A stretch of 64,000 nt of DNA from Robertmurraya dakarensis (GTDB lineage: Bacteria; Bacillota; Bacilli; Bacillales; Cytobacillaceae). Positions 42,825 through 50,805 of the stretch are shown here, piece by piece; positions within the stretch are counted from its first letter, which is position 1; every line of letters begins with the position of its first letter. Where the stretch lies: NCBI RefSeq assembly GCF_900156875.1, contig NZ_LT707409.1, positions 1,652,046 through 1,716,045 on the forward strand. The letters are read 5' to 3'. The notes beneath the pieces are model-generated. The model made no database searches and had not been told where the DNA came from. It saw only the letters and a program-made list of their open reading frames with translations. A program made the translations under genes and the position numbers.

Positions 42825-44810
42825 TTAAAGCGGTAAATGTTTTGAGAATTCCACAAAAAAATCAAGAGAATTTGGATTGCTGATAGATCCTTTATTGATG
42901 GCATTTTCTAATGGATGCCCCATAAGAATTTTCTTGATAGGGACTTCTAGCTTCTTCCCATTCAAAGTTCGGGGCACCTCCCTGATATGAAGGATATCAT
43001 CTGGAACATGTCTCGGCGAACAACTGGTACGTATATTATCTTTTATCTTACTCCTCAGACTATCATTCAGTGTTTTGCTTTCGTCCAACACTACAAATAG
43101 GGGCATATATGCTTTCCCTTTCTCATTGCTCAGGTCAATCACAAGGCTGTCTGCTACCCCTACAACCCTTTCTACAGCACGATAAATCTCGCTTGTTCCT
43201 ATCCGAATACCACCGCGGTTGATAGTAGAATCGGAACGTCCATAAATTTGACAGCTTCCTGTTTCCGTAATTTTAATCCAATCCCCATGTCTCCATACGC
43301 CAGGATAAACATCAAAATAACTGTTATAGTAACGTTCACCTTTTTCATCATTCCAGAAAAACACAGGCATCGAAGGCATAGGTTCTGTCACCACGAGTTC
43401 CCCGACTTCATTGATGAGTGCTTTCCCAGCTTCATCAAAAGATTCTACTTTTGCCCCTAGTGATCGGCACTGAATCTCTCCGGCATGTACGGGAAGGAGG
43501 GGAGATCCTCCAACAAATGCCGAACAGAGATCAGTTCCTCCGCTTACAGAAGCAAGCCATAGATCTTCTTTTACATTTTCGTATACCCATAAAAATCCTT
43601 CAGGTGGAAGCGGTGACCCTGTCGAACCAACGCTCTTTAATTTTTCGAGGTTTGCTTCTTTTTTCGGGATGATTTTATTATTCATACAGGAAAGCAGGAA
43701 ACTTGCAGATGTGCCAAAAACGGTCATCCCTGTTTCTTCGGCAAATTTCCAAAGTGAACTAAGGTTAGGATAGCCAGGATTCCCATCATATAATAGAATG
43801 GCAGAGCCGGTTAACAATCCTCCAACAAGCAAATTCCACATCATCCAGCCTGTTGTCGTAAACCAAAAAAAGCGGTCATCGTCTTTTAAGTTTATATGGA
43901 GGGAACATTGTTTTAGATGTTCTAAGAGGATTCCACCCTGCCCTTGGACAATTGGCTTTGGAAGACCCGTTGTACCTGATGAATAAAGAACCCATAGCGG
44001 GTGATCAAACGAAACTTGTTCAAACTGCAACGCAGCTCCTTGATGATCCTTAATAAAATCGTCCCAAAGAACATAATCCTTTATTTTGTTTACATCTGGA
44101 GTTAGTTGCAAATATGGCAGCATAATGGATCTTTCTAGTGATGGGATGGCCGCTACGATATCTGATACTGTTGCCAAACGATCAAAATCCTTGCCTCCAT
44201 AGCGATAACCATCAACGGCAATTAACACTTTTGGCTGAATTTGTTTAAAGCGGTCAATAACAGTCGCACTTCCAAAATCGGGAGAACAGCTCGACCAAAT
44301 TGCTCCGATGCTGGCAGACGCTAAGAAGGCAATCACAGCTTCTGGAATATTTGGAAGATACGCTACAACCCGGTCTCCTTTTGTTACACCAGCAGCTCTT
44401 AATGCTGAAGCAAAAGCTGCCACTTGCTCTTCTAACGATTTCCAAGTTATTGTCTGCAGAGAACGAGTTTCTGATTTTGACAGAATTGCAGGTACATCTC
44501 CTCTTTTTTTCCGGAAAAGATACTCCGTATAATTGATTGTGGATCCCTCAAACCATTTAGCACCAGGCATTTTCCGTTGTGAAAGAACTTGTAAATAGGG
44601 AGCATTAGACTTTACATCGAAAAATCCCCACAACGATTCCCAAAATCCCTCTATATCACTTACAGACCAATCCCATAGCTTTTCATAGTCTTCAAATTTC
44701 AAATTACGATTTCTTTCTAACCATTTCATATACTTTACTAAATTAGAAGTATTCTTGTATTCTTCAGACGGCTCCCAAAGCAGGGTGCCTTCCGTTACCT
44801 TTTGTGCCAA
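42825..44810 (-). CDS. Acetoacetate-CoA ligase (copy 2)
   Basis: A 661-residue acetoacetyl-CoA synthetase with LYSSGTTGLPKPIVQGQGG, FGTSASFLLSCMNNK, GRSDSTINRGGIRIGTSEIY and the catalytic lysine in TLNGKKLEVPIKK. It is full length and paralogous to the one at 24923-26923. It stands alone with its own promoter region, which has a perfect ACTATTC-G-GAATAGT palindrome (44858-44872), so it may be controlled separately. Substrate: acetoacetate, for example from leucine or ketone-body breakdown. Confidence 0.92.
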   Translation of the reverse strand: MAQKVTEGTLLWEPSEEYKNTSNLVKYMKWLERNRNLKFEDYEKLWDWSVSDIEGFWESLWGFFDVKSNAPYLQVLSQRKMPGAKWFEGSTINYTEYLFRKKRGDVPAILSKSETRSLQTITWKSLEEQVAAFASALRAAGVTKGDRVVAYLPNIPEAVIAFLASASIGAIWSSCSPDFGSATVIDRFKQIQPKVLIAVDGYRYGGKDFDRLATVSDIVAAIPSLERSIMLPYLQLTPDVNKIKDYVLWDDFIKDHQGAALQFEQVSFDHPLWVLYSSGTTGLPKPIVQGQGGILLEHLKQCSLHINLKDDDRFFWFTTTGWMMWNLLVGGLLTGSAILLYDGNPGYPNLSSLWKFAEETGMTVFGTSASFLLSCMNNKIIPKKEANLEKLKSVGSTGSPLPPEGFLWVYENVKEDLWLASVSGGTDLCSAFVGGSPLLPVHAGEIQCRSLGAKVESFDEAGKALINEVGELVVTEPMPSMPVFFWNDEKGERYYNSYFDVYPGVWRHGDWIKITETGSCQIYGRSDSTINRGGIRIGTSEIYRAVERVVGVADSLVIDLSNEKGKAYMPLFVVLDESKTLNDSLRSKIKDNIRTSCSPRHVPDDILHIREVPRTLNGKKLEVPIKKILMGHPLENAINKGSISNPNSLDFFVEFSKHLPL

Positions 44811-44857
44811 ATGCCTCTCTCCCTTCTTAATGGCCTTAGTTTTAAATCTATTATATA

Positions 44858-44872
44858 ACTATTCGGAATAGT
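44858..44872. promoter_or_regulatory. Perfect 7-1-7 palindrome before acetoacetate-CoA ligase
   Basis: ACTATTC, G, GAATAGT, about 50 bp upstream of the ATG at 44810. The location and symmetry fit an operator for a dimeric repressor such as one of the TetR proteins. Confidence 0.45.
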
Positions 44873-44943
44873 AAGAAATATTTTCTTTGTTGAGAGGCAT
44901 TCGACAAGCCATCATTATTTCAACAGTAATAATTAAGATGCTG

Positions 44944-45117
44944 TTAAATTAACGGATAGTACGGTTGATAACGCGGATGTACATAAAAAGGCGGTCTAGG
45001 ACCAATTTTTGGAAGTTTAAAAATATAGTTACTGGCAGTGTAAAGAACTGCTTCTTTTTCATCAGAATGGTTCATTACGAGCAACCGTACAATCGGGCTG
45101 TATTGATAATCTTGCAT
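44944..45117 (-). CDS. Small Tyr/Pro-rich protein
   Basis: A 57-residue ORF with an outstanding ribosome site (GAGGAGGT, 8 nt before ATG 45117). The N-terminal part MQDYQYSPIVRLLVMNHSD is followed by a basic, tyrosine- and proline-rich tail (RPPFYVHPRYQPYYP). There is no signal or membrane segment and no family I recognise. Composition is reminiscent of small spore coat or cortex-associated proteins, but that is only a resemblance. It is divergent from the SDR gene at 45271 and 133 nt upstream of the acetoacetate-CoA ligase gene. Confidence 0.65.
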   Translation of the reverse strand: MQDYQYSPIVRLLVMNHSDEKEAVLYTASNYIFKLPKIGPRPPFYVHPRYQPYYPLI

Positions 45118-45270
45118 GATTATTTACCTCCTCTGCTTACGTCTCCTGATTTTACTGTATTCATGATTTCTTATAAAAGAGCCCGTACTAAGACAAATTT
45201 AGATAGGCACTCTATGTGTTTACCCATCATATAGTAACGCAATAATGTTTTTTCCTGAGGAGGTTGCCCA

Positions 45271-46200
45271 TTGTCTAAAAACAAAAGGAATAAAGATACT
45301 GGCCAAGAATATCCGATGCACCCCAATTACGGTAAAATTACGCAATTTGAAGAGGTTGCCCTTACGGTTCCTGAGCAGCGGCAACTACGACAGCCCGGTG
45401 TTGAAAAATATATGGTGCCCAGACCCATCATTGAAAATCCAAATTACCAAGGAAGCGAAAAACTTAAAGGAAAAGTTGCCATCATAACAGGAGGAGACAG
45501 CGGGATTGGTGCTGCAGCAGCAATTGCATTTGCCAAAGAAGGAGCGAATGTTGCAATTGCTTACTTAGATGAACATGAAGATGCCAATCGTACGAAAACG
45601 AGGATTGAAGAAATCGGTCAGGCTTGCCTGCTGCTGCCAGGTGATTTAAGGGAAAAGCAGCAATGTATTGATATCGTTGAAAAAACCATTAAGACTTTTG
45701 GTCGTTTAGATGTCCTATGTAACCACGTCGGAATACAGTTTCAACAATCGAGTTTACTTGATATTAGTGATGAACAATTTGACGATACCTTTAAAGTAAA
45801 TATTTACTCGCATTTTTATACTACTAGAGCTGCACTTCCCCATTTAAAAGCAGGAAGCTCCATCATTAATACTGCTTCCGTTGTGGCTTATTATGGACAC
45901 GATCAATTGATCGATTATAGTGCAACTAAAGCAGCCAATGTTGGTTTCACCCGTGCACTCGCAAATAACTTAGTGTCAAAAGGCATACGAGTAAACGCGA
46001 TTGCACCTGGTAGAATCTGGACACCACTTATTCCGGCAAGCTTCTCAAGCGACCAAGTTCCACTTGCAGGAAATCCAATGGACCGCCAAGGACAGCCGTT
46101 CGAGCTGGCCCCTGCTTTCGTTTACTTAGCATCAGATGATTCCCGATTTGTAACCGGTCAAACCATCCATGTCAATGGAGGACAGGTGATGTCTTCTTAA
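45271..46200 (+). CDS. SDR oxidoreductase, general-stress type (YdaD/YhdF-like)
   Basis: A 309-residue SDR with the N-terminal extension typical of Bacillus general stress protein 39 (PMHPNYGKI then [11 protein letters not shown] and KYMVPRP). The core is [19 protein letters not shown], the NNAG-equivalent reads CNHVGIQ, and the active site is YSATKAA; the end is [12 protein letters not shown]. The cofactor is NAD(P)H; the substrate is unknown. Its start is TTG after GAGGAGG. No convincing sigma-B promoter could be read. It is a single gene, followed by the 52-bp repeat array. Confidence 0.88.
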   Translation: MSKNKRNKDTGQEYPMHPNYGKITQFEEVALTVPEQRQLRQPGVEKYMVPRPIIENPNYQGSEKLKGKVAIITGGDSGIGAAAAIAFAKEGANVAIAYLDEHEDANRTKTRIEEIGQACLLLPGDLREKQQCIDIVEKTIKTFGRLDVLCNHVGIQFQQSSLLDISDEQFDDTFKVNIYSHFYTTRAALPHLKAGSSIINTASVVAYYGHDQLIDYSATKAANVGFTRALANNLVSKGIRVNAIAPGRIWTPLIPASFSSDQVPLAGNPMDRQGQPFELAPAFVYLASDDSRFVTGQTIHVNGGQVMSS

Positions 46201-46239
46201 GGAACTGTTACTTGGCTCATGGAAATAGGTACTAATCTT

Positions 46240-46625
46240 CATTATGGCTATGAGAACCGGTTCTTGTGTAGCGCGAGAAAGAGATGGTCTTCACCTTGGC
46301 TATGATGACCGTTTTTGGTTCATAGAACATAGAAACTGGTCTTCATCTGGGCTATGATGACCGTTACTCGTACTGCGAGAGGAAGAACCGGTTTTCATAA
46401 GAAGAATGATGACCGTTCTTGGTTCATAGAACACAGAAACTGGTCTTCATCTGGGCTATGATGACCGTTACTTGTACTGCGAGAGGAAGAAGCGGTCTTC
46501 ATAAGAAGAATGATGACCATTTTTGGTTCATAGAACATAGAAACTGGTCTTCATCTGGGCTATGATGACCGTTACTGGTGCGCTGAGAGGAAGAACTGGT
46601 CTTCATTAAACGAGATGAAGACCAA
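46240..46625. repeat. 52-bp tandem repeat array with internal dyads
   Basis: The element ATGATGACC(G/A) recurs at 46302, 46354, 46406, 46458, 46510 and 46562, exactly every 52 bp, with diverged copies at 46250 and near 46614. Adjacent units alternate in type, so near-identity is highest at 104 bp (GGTTCATAGAAC at 46317, 46421, 46525). Each unit has an imperfect inverted repeat, GGT-TTCAT ... ATGATGACC. Open frames through it (for instance on the minus strand near 46499-46693) have no ribosome site and are a by-product of the repeats. It fills most of the 500-bp gap downstream of the SDR gene. Confidence 0.85.
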
Positions 46626-46669
46626 ATCATCCCGGTTGTCTGGAAGAATAGGTACTCAAAATCAACAAC

Positions 46670-46712
46670 AAAAGCTGGTTTCGTCATAGACATGGTTGAA
46701 ACCAGCTTTTAC
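46670..46712. terminator. Bidirectional terminator after the repeat array
   Basis: AAAAGCTGGTTTC and GAAACCAGCTTTT are perfect 13-bp arms; A- and T-tracts lie on both sides. It serves the minus-strand gene ending at 46714. Confidence 0.8.
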
Positions 46713-46713
46713 T

Positions 46714-46983
46714 TTATTCATCACGATAAAATGACCTTACTTTTTCTAAATCCTCCAACAATTGATACACTTCATCCTGTGTTAGGCGCAGCGGCAGTTG
46801 ATCGTATAATGTAAGTACTTGTCCATCCTCGTCATGTTTATGTTTTAATAAATATTCGTAAAGATTAGTTACCTGGTTCTGTTTCATTGTTGATTGTGTT
46901 TCAAGATGTTTGAAAGTTTCCATTGAAAACTCATTTAATGCCGCATCAAATTCCCCGCCAATGATATTTCCGTTTAATCTCAC
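46714..46983 (-). CDS. Small hypothetical protein
   Basis: An 89-residue acidic, mostly helical protein (NLYEYLLKHKHDEDGQVLT, then LTQDEVYQLLEDLEKV). It has no signal peptide, membrane helix or cysteine and I do not recognise the family. An AAGGGGGC ribosome site lies before ATG 46983, and there is a strong terminator at its end, which together support a real gene. It is divergent from the small ORF at 47124. Confidence 0.6.
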   Translation of the reverse strand: MRLNGNIIGGEFDAALNEFSMETFKHLETQSTMKQNQVTNLYEYLLKHKHDEDGQVLTLYDQLPLRLTQDEVYQLLEDLEKVRSFYRDE

Positions 46984-47074
46984 ACCATATGCCCCCTTAT
47001 TCTTATAAACCTAGTATGTCTAATTAACAGAAAAAAGATTATTCTGGATGCCACGACAGCCAATATTTTTCAAT

Positions 47075-47104
47075 TGTATACATTCCCTTATTTTTCGAAT
47101 GCTA
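47075..47104 (+). promoter_or_regulatory. Candidate forespore (sigma-F/G) promoter
   Basis: TGTATA, a 17-bp spacer and AATGCTA (5 of 7 to CATACTA), 20 bp before the TTG of the 52-residue ORF. The very short leader is typical of forespore genes. Confidence 0.4.
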
Positions 47105-47123
47105 CATAGCAGGAGGTGGTATT

Positions 47124-47282
47124 TTGGAAGAGCAGAAGCAAAATAAATCGAAAAAGATTGGCCAAAAATACGATTCCATGAATGCAATGGATCAAGGCAC
47201 CAATTTAATCTCACAGGTGATTAACAATGCTACTGGTCTTGATGAGGGGAATGATGGTGAAAACCCAACTAATAAACGATAA
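47124..47282 (+). CDS. Small hydrophilic protein, possibly spore-specific
   Basis: A 52-residue ORF starting TTG after AGGAGGTGG. The sequence is hydrophilic and Asn/Gln/Lys-rich (EEQKQNKSKKIGQKYDSMN, then GTNLISQVINNATGL and NPTNKR). No known family is recognised; size, composition and the sigma-G-like promoter suggest a minor spore protein, an inference only. It ends 30 nt before the terminator at 47313. Confidence 0.6.
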   Translation: MEEQKQNKSKKIGQKYDSMNAMDQGTNLISQVINNATGLDEGNDGENPTNKR

Positions 47283-47312
47283 AAATCCCTTATAACCTGA
47301 TTCAAACAAGAG

Positions 47313-47342
47313 AAACTCCTCATCATTGACGAGGAGTTTTTC
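47313..47342. terminator. Bidirectional terminator
   Basis: AACTCCTC/GAGGAGTT stem with flanking A and T tracts, between the plus-strand small ORF and the converging floT gene. Confidence 0.8.
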
Positions 47343-47344
47343 CA

Positions 47345-48820
47345 TTAGTTTGCTTCATCAGTATTATGGTCTTCTAATTTTTCAACTGCCACCGGGGCTT
47401 GCTGGTTATTTGGTGTACCTCCGTTTCCTCTTGTAACATACGATTTCAGCAGCTCGCTTACATCAAGACCGATCATTTCCTTTAATGGTTCTTGCATATC
47501 GACCATTGTTCTGGTGATACTTTTCCCAAATGAAGGCACTCCCTGACCATTCCCTGAATCAATAATTTTAACGGATTCAATATTATTAAGCGGCTGTGCT
47601 ATTTTTTCAGCAAAAATCGGCAGCATCTCGATTAGCTTTTCAGTGATAATCACATCACCGTGCTTTTCCATAGCCTCGGCGAGCAATTTCCGGGCTTCTG
47701 CCTCGGCTTTCCCGCGTTCACGGATAACATCAGCTTCAGCAGAACCTTCCTCACGGCGTATCCTTGCTTTAGCTTCCCCGTCAATTTCCGCCTTTCTTGC
47801 TTCCGCTTCCGCTTTTCTAGTAGTTTCATAGTATTCTGCGTCTGCTTTTGTCATTCTGACCTTACTTTCCTCTTCCTCTAATTTAACAGCACGTTCGCGT
47901 TCTAAGAATTTCAGTGTTAATTCTTCTTCCTTCACTTCTTTTGCCAGCTTTGCTTTCTCCAACTCATAAGACTGTTCGGATTTGGCACGAGCACGTTCTG
48001 TTTCCTCTTTAAAAGAAGCATCCTGCAAATCTTTTTCCTTTTTTGCTTCAGCGATGGCAATTTGACGTCGGTATTCTTCTTCTTTTGCTTCCTGATCCGT
48101 TTTAGCTCTGTGTATGCGAGTCTCTCTTTCACTGTTAGCTTCAGCTATCTCAGCTAGCTTGCGAACCTCTGCGATACGCGGCCTTCCTAAATTTTCTAAG
48201 TATCCATTTTCTTCATCAGCATCACGAATATCTGTGAGGCCTAATGAGGTGATTTTAAAGCCCATTAAATCGAGCTGTTTTTGAGCTATTTCGGAAACAT
48301 CATGATTGAACTTTTCCCGGTCACTATTGATGTCCTCAACCGTCATCTTCGATAGAATTGCGCGAAGATTACTCCCCAGAACCTCAATAATTTCTGATTC
48401 AATTTCATCTTGATCTTTTCCTAAAAATTGCTCTGCATAATTGGCAATCCCATTTAAGGAATCAGCTACCTTGACCATTGCAACTGCATCAGCCACGATC
48501 GGCACACCGCCATTTGTATACACTCTAGGTGTTGACAGCATTAATTGGAACGATGTTAGATTAACTGGGGTTGCAGTTTGAAAACGCTTAAGGCGGTAAC
48601 CGCCTCCTCTGATAATTTTCATCGAACGCCCTTCGTCATCTGTGAAAATATTTGACTCTTTTTCAGGGTCTCCAAGCTTTGGACCGGTAATGATTAAAGC
48701 TTGGTTGGACCTTGCTGTTCGATATCTAAATTTCATCCAAAAATAATATCCCACACCAACAATAGCTGCTACAATTAATATTGGAATCAACAGCGCGAGA
48801 AATCCAAAAATAGTTGACAA
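47345..48820 (-). CDS. floT: Flotillin-like protein FloT (YuaG)
   Basis: A 491-residue SPFH/flotillin protein. An N-terminal membrane hairpin (about 5-27) is followed by the SPFH domain (about 35-210, GGGYRLKRFQTATPVNLTSFQL) and a long Glu/Ala/Lys coiled coil (about 215-400) with repeated KAEAEARKAEI, then the assembly tail. Flotillins form membrane microdomain scaffolds. The start is TTG, with GGAAAGGGGAAG upstream. A near-consensus sigma-W promoter lies at 48975-49000, giving a 150-nt leader; B. subtilis floT is also in the sigma-W regulon. The usual partner YuaF (NfeD-like) is not adjacent. Confidence 0.93.
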   Translation of the reverse strand: MSTIFGFLALLIPILIVAAIVGVGYYFWMKFRYRTARSNQALIITGPKLGDPEKESNIFTDDEGRSMKIIRGGGYRLKRFQTATPVNLTSFQLMLSTPRVYTNGGVPIVADAVAMVKVADSLNGIANYAEQFLGKDQDEIESEIIEVLGSNLRAILSKMTVEDINSDREKFNHDVSEIAQKQLDLMGFKITSLGLTDIRDADEENGYLENLGRPRIAEVRKLAEIAEANSERETRIHRAKTDQEAKEEEYRRQIAIAEAKKEKDLQDASFKEETERARAKSEQSYELEKAKLAKEVKEEELTLKFLERERAVKLEEEESKVRMTKADAEYYETTRKAEAEARKAEIDGEAKARIRREEGSAEADVIRERGKAEAEARKLLAEAMEKHGDVIITEKLIEMLPIFAEKIAQPLNNIESVKIIDSGNGQGVPSFGKSITRTMVDMQEPLKEMIGLDVSELLKSYVTRGNGGTPNNQQAPVAVEKLEDHNTDEAN

Positions 48821-48974
48821 AAAAATCTTCCCCTTTCCAAGTTGTTTATTTTTGAAGGGAGAATCATGGATATATATTACTTCTTAGGAACTCCGAAAAT
48901 TTTTAACTGATTATTCCGAATCTTAACACCATATGATTTTCAAGATCTCCCCTTCTTCCTGCTACAATAACTAA

Positions 48975-49000
48975 TACGAACATAACGATGAAAAGTTTCA
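48975..49000 (-). promoter_or_regulatory. Sigma-W promoter of floT
   Basis: On the minus strand TGAAAC (49000-48995), a 16-bp spacer starting TTTT, and CGTA (48978-48975) followed by TT; this matches the sigma-W consensus TGAAAC-N16-CGTA. It begins within the T-tract of the terminator of the RNA locus upstream. Confidence 0.8.
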
Positions 49001-49040
49001 AAAAACACAAAAAAACCAGCTTCCGATTAGGAAACTGGTT
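49001..49040 (-). terminator. Intrinsic terminator of the candidate RNA
   Basis: AACCAGTTTCC pairs with GGAAGCTGGTT (11 bp, one wobble, 5-nt loop) on the minus strand, followed by TTTTT, GTG and TTTTTT. Confidence 0.88.
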
Positions 49041-49249
49041 TGGGTTTCAATAGGTTAAAGCCGCTATTGCCGTAATAAATTTATAAGAAAGTTTTAGACC
49101 ACACTCCTCAAAGTGGGTGTTCGCAGAAACATTCCTGCCTGTCCTCCTTGTCTTATAGACGGAGGCATGTCATTCTCGTTTCAATGTAAAACTCCCTATT
49201 ACAGCTTAAAGGTTAAAACTTAATTATGATTACGTACAATGCAGCCTGT
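49005..49249 (-). ncRNA. Candidate structured non-coding RNA (or leader) upstream of floT
   Basis: An ORF-free region with a complete transcription unit: promoter at 49256-49284, predicted start near 49249, terminator at 49040-49001. A closing helix pairs GGGAGTTTTA (49196-49187) with TAAAACTTTC (49096-49087), 10 of 10 with two G-U pairs; on the other strand these would be A-C mismatches, so the fold favours minus-strand RNA. Within it, GAAAC/GTTTC encloses a CCTCCGTCT ... AGACAAGGAGG hairpin (about 49138-49165), and there is a conserved-looking GGAATGTTTCTGCGAACACC stretch. It matches no riboswitch, 6S, SRP or T-box core that I know. It could be a stand-alone RNA or an attenuating leader of floT. 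Confidence 0.6.
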
Positions 49250-49255
49250 GTTTTT

Positions 49256-49284
49256 ATAATAATGTATTTTTATTTATTTTTCAA
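49256..49284 (-). promoter_or_regulatory. Sigma-A promoter of the candidate RNA
   Basis: TTGAAA (49284-49279), a 17-bp spacer and TATTAT (49261-49256) on the minus strand, 60 bp past the amidase stop codon. Confidence 0.65.
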
Positions 49285-49344
49285 TGGAATTATCTTGAAA
49301 ATATAAATTTCCATAAACGCGGTTGTCTTGAAATAGAACCTTCG

Positions 49345-50775
49345 TTAAGCTAAGGACGGTTCAATATAAGTCTGAAAAGCCGTCTCATAAGCATGGCAAG
49401 CTTGTAAAACAAGTTTGTCAGCAAATCTGCTTCCGGCTACTTGTAGTCCAACCGGAAGACCTGCCTCCGTTAATCCAATAGGCAGTGATGCAGCAGGATG
49501 GCCTGTTAAATTAAACGGCTGTGTTAGCGTCCAATCTGTAGCAGGATTAACCGTTTTACCATTAATTTGATCTGGTCCCTGTAAATTGTGATCAAATGCT
49601 GTTGTTGCCGTTACAGGTGATATGAGAAGATCATATTGATTAAAAATCCTCTGGAATTCTTTCCAAACTCTCGTTCTCACTAATTCTATCTGCTTGTAAT
49701 CTACAGCGCTTATTTTTCTGCCAATTTCAATGATCCTTGCTATTCCTTTTGAGAAGCTTTCTGGGTTTTGGTCATACAGCATGCCGTAATTAGCAGCCAT
49801 TTTAACGCACCACAGGCCAGAAAACGCCCTTGACAGATCGCGGATACTCTCACCTAAGGAAAGGTCAACTTCTTCAACATGGCATCCGAGCGCACGGAAA
49901 TTTGCTGCTGCTCGATGTATCACTTTACTGACATCATGAGAGATTTCATAAAGTCCAAAGTTCGGGGAAAACGCTATTCTTAAACCTTTCATATTATGTG
50001 ATAAATCTTGGTAATTTTCATCAAGTCCAGGGACCGAACTTGGGTCGTTTGCGGAATAACCTTGCATGACAGAAAACAACAAGGCAGCATCCTCTACAGT
50101 CCTTGTCATGGGACCATTATGAACAAATGGATGCTGTGTCCCAAAGGAATTCTTTTGATCACCATCATGAGGAACTAACCCAAAGGTAGCCTTTAAACCA
50201 AAAATTCCAGTCAATGCTGCTGGTATTCGGATAGAACCCCCGCCATCACTGCCTTCCGCAATAGGAGCTAACTTCGCTGCTACGGCAACAGCTGAACCAC
50301 CGCTGGAGCCTCCAGGAGTCAGCGAATCATTCCAAGGATTTTTTGTTACCCCAAATAATGGATTATCAGTCGTACCTTTATGACCAAATTCAGGAGTATT
50401 TGTTTTACCGAGAATAATTCCTCCCTCTGTTCTAATTCTTTTTAGGAAAGTAGGCTCACAGTCCGGGATATAGTCCTTAAAGATTGGGGATCCATATGTA
50501 GTAACCATCCCTTTTGTCGGCGTTAAATCTTTTATGGCAACAGGTATTCCGTGGAGTTTTCCAAATCCCTCATCTTTCATGATTAACTCTTCTGCTTTTT
50601 TAGCTTCTTCTATGGCCCTTTCATTAATTGTTACAAACGCATTCCATTTAGAATTATGTTTCTCAATTCGATCCAAATAAGCATTTACAACTTCAAGCGG
50701 GGATAATTCCTTTTCCTTCATAAGTTTTACTAGTTTAGTAGCTGAATAATCTGTAATAGACAAGCTCTTCACCAT
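49345..50775 (-). CDS. Amidase signature family enzyme
   Basis: A 476-residue amidase with the Ser-cisSer-Lys triad visible: Lys in PVAIKDLTPTKG (about 84), GGSSGGSAVAVAA (about 155-167) and the nucleophile Ser in EGSDGGGSIRIPA (about 180). It hydrolyses an amide or a carboxyl ester; substrate specificity cannot be read. It is 30 nt downstream of an acyl-CoA ligase gene, so amide hydrolysis followed by activation of the free acid is a reasonable two-step scheme. The ribosome site (GAGAAAG) is weak. Confidence 0.9.
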   Translation of the reverse strand: MVKSLSITDYSATKLVKLMKEKELSPLEVVNAYLDRIEKHNSKWNAFVTINERAIEEAKKAEELIMKDEGFGKLHGIPVAIKDLTPTKGMVTTYGSPIFKDYIPDCEPTFLKRIRTEGGIILGKTNTPEFGHKGTTDNPLFGVTKNPWNDSLTPGGSSGGSAVAVAAKLAPIAEGSDGGGSIRIPAALTGIFGLKATFGLVPHDGDQKNSFGTQHPFVHNGPMTRTVEDAALLFSVMQGYSANDPSSVPGLDENYQDLSHNMKGLRIAFSPNFGLYEISHDVSKVIHRAAANFRALGCHVEEVDLSLGESIRDLSRAFSGLWCVKMAANYGMLYDQNPESFSKGIARIIEIGRKISAVDYKQIELVRTRVWKEFQRIFNQYDLLISPVTATTAFDHNLQGPDQINGKTVNPATDWTLTQPFNLTGHPAASLPIGLTEAGLPVGLQVAGSRFADKLVLQACHAYETAFQTYIEPSLA

Positions 50776-50805
50776 ACTTTCTCAATATATTCTTATCACT
50801 TTCTA

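Noticed and set aside
46201-46640. CRISPR array
   Set aside because: Units are contiguous with no unique spacers, and no cas genes are present.
46499-46693. Open frame of 64 codons on the minus strand inside the repeat array
   Set aside because: It has no ribosome site, its low-complexity product mirrors the 52-bp repeats, and the frame exists only because the unit lacks a stop in this phase.
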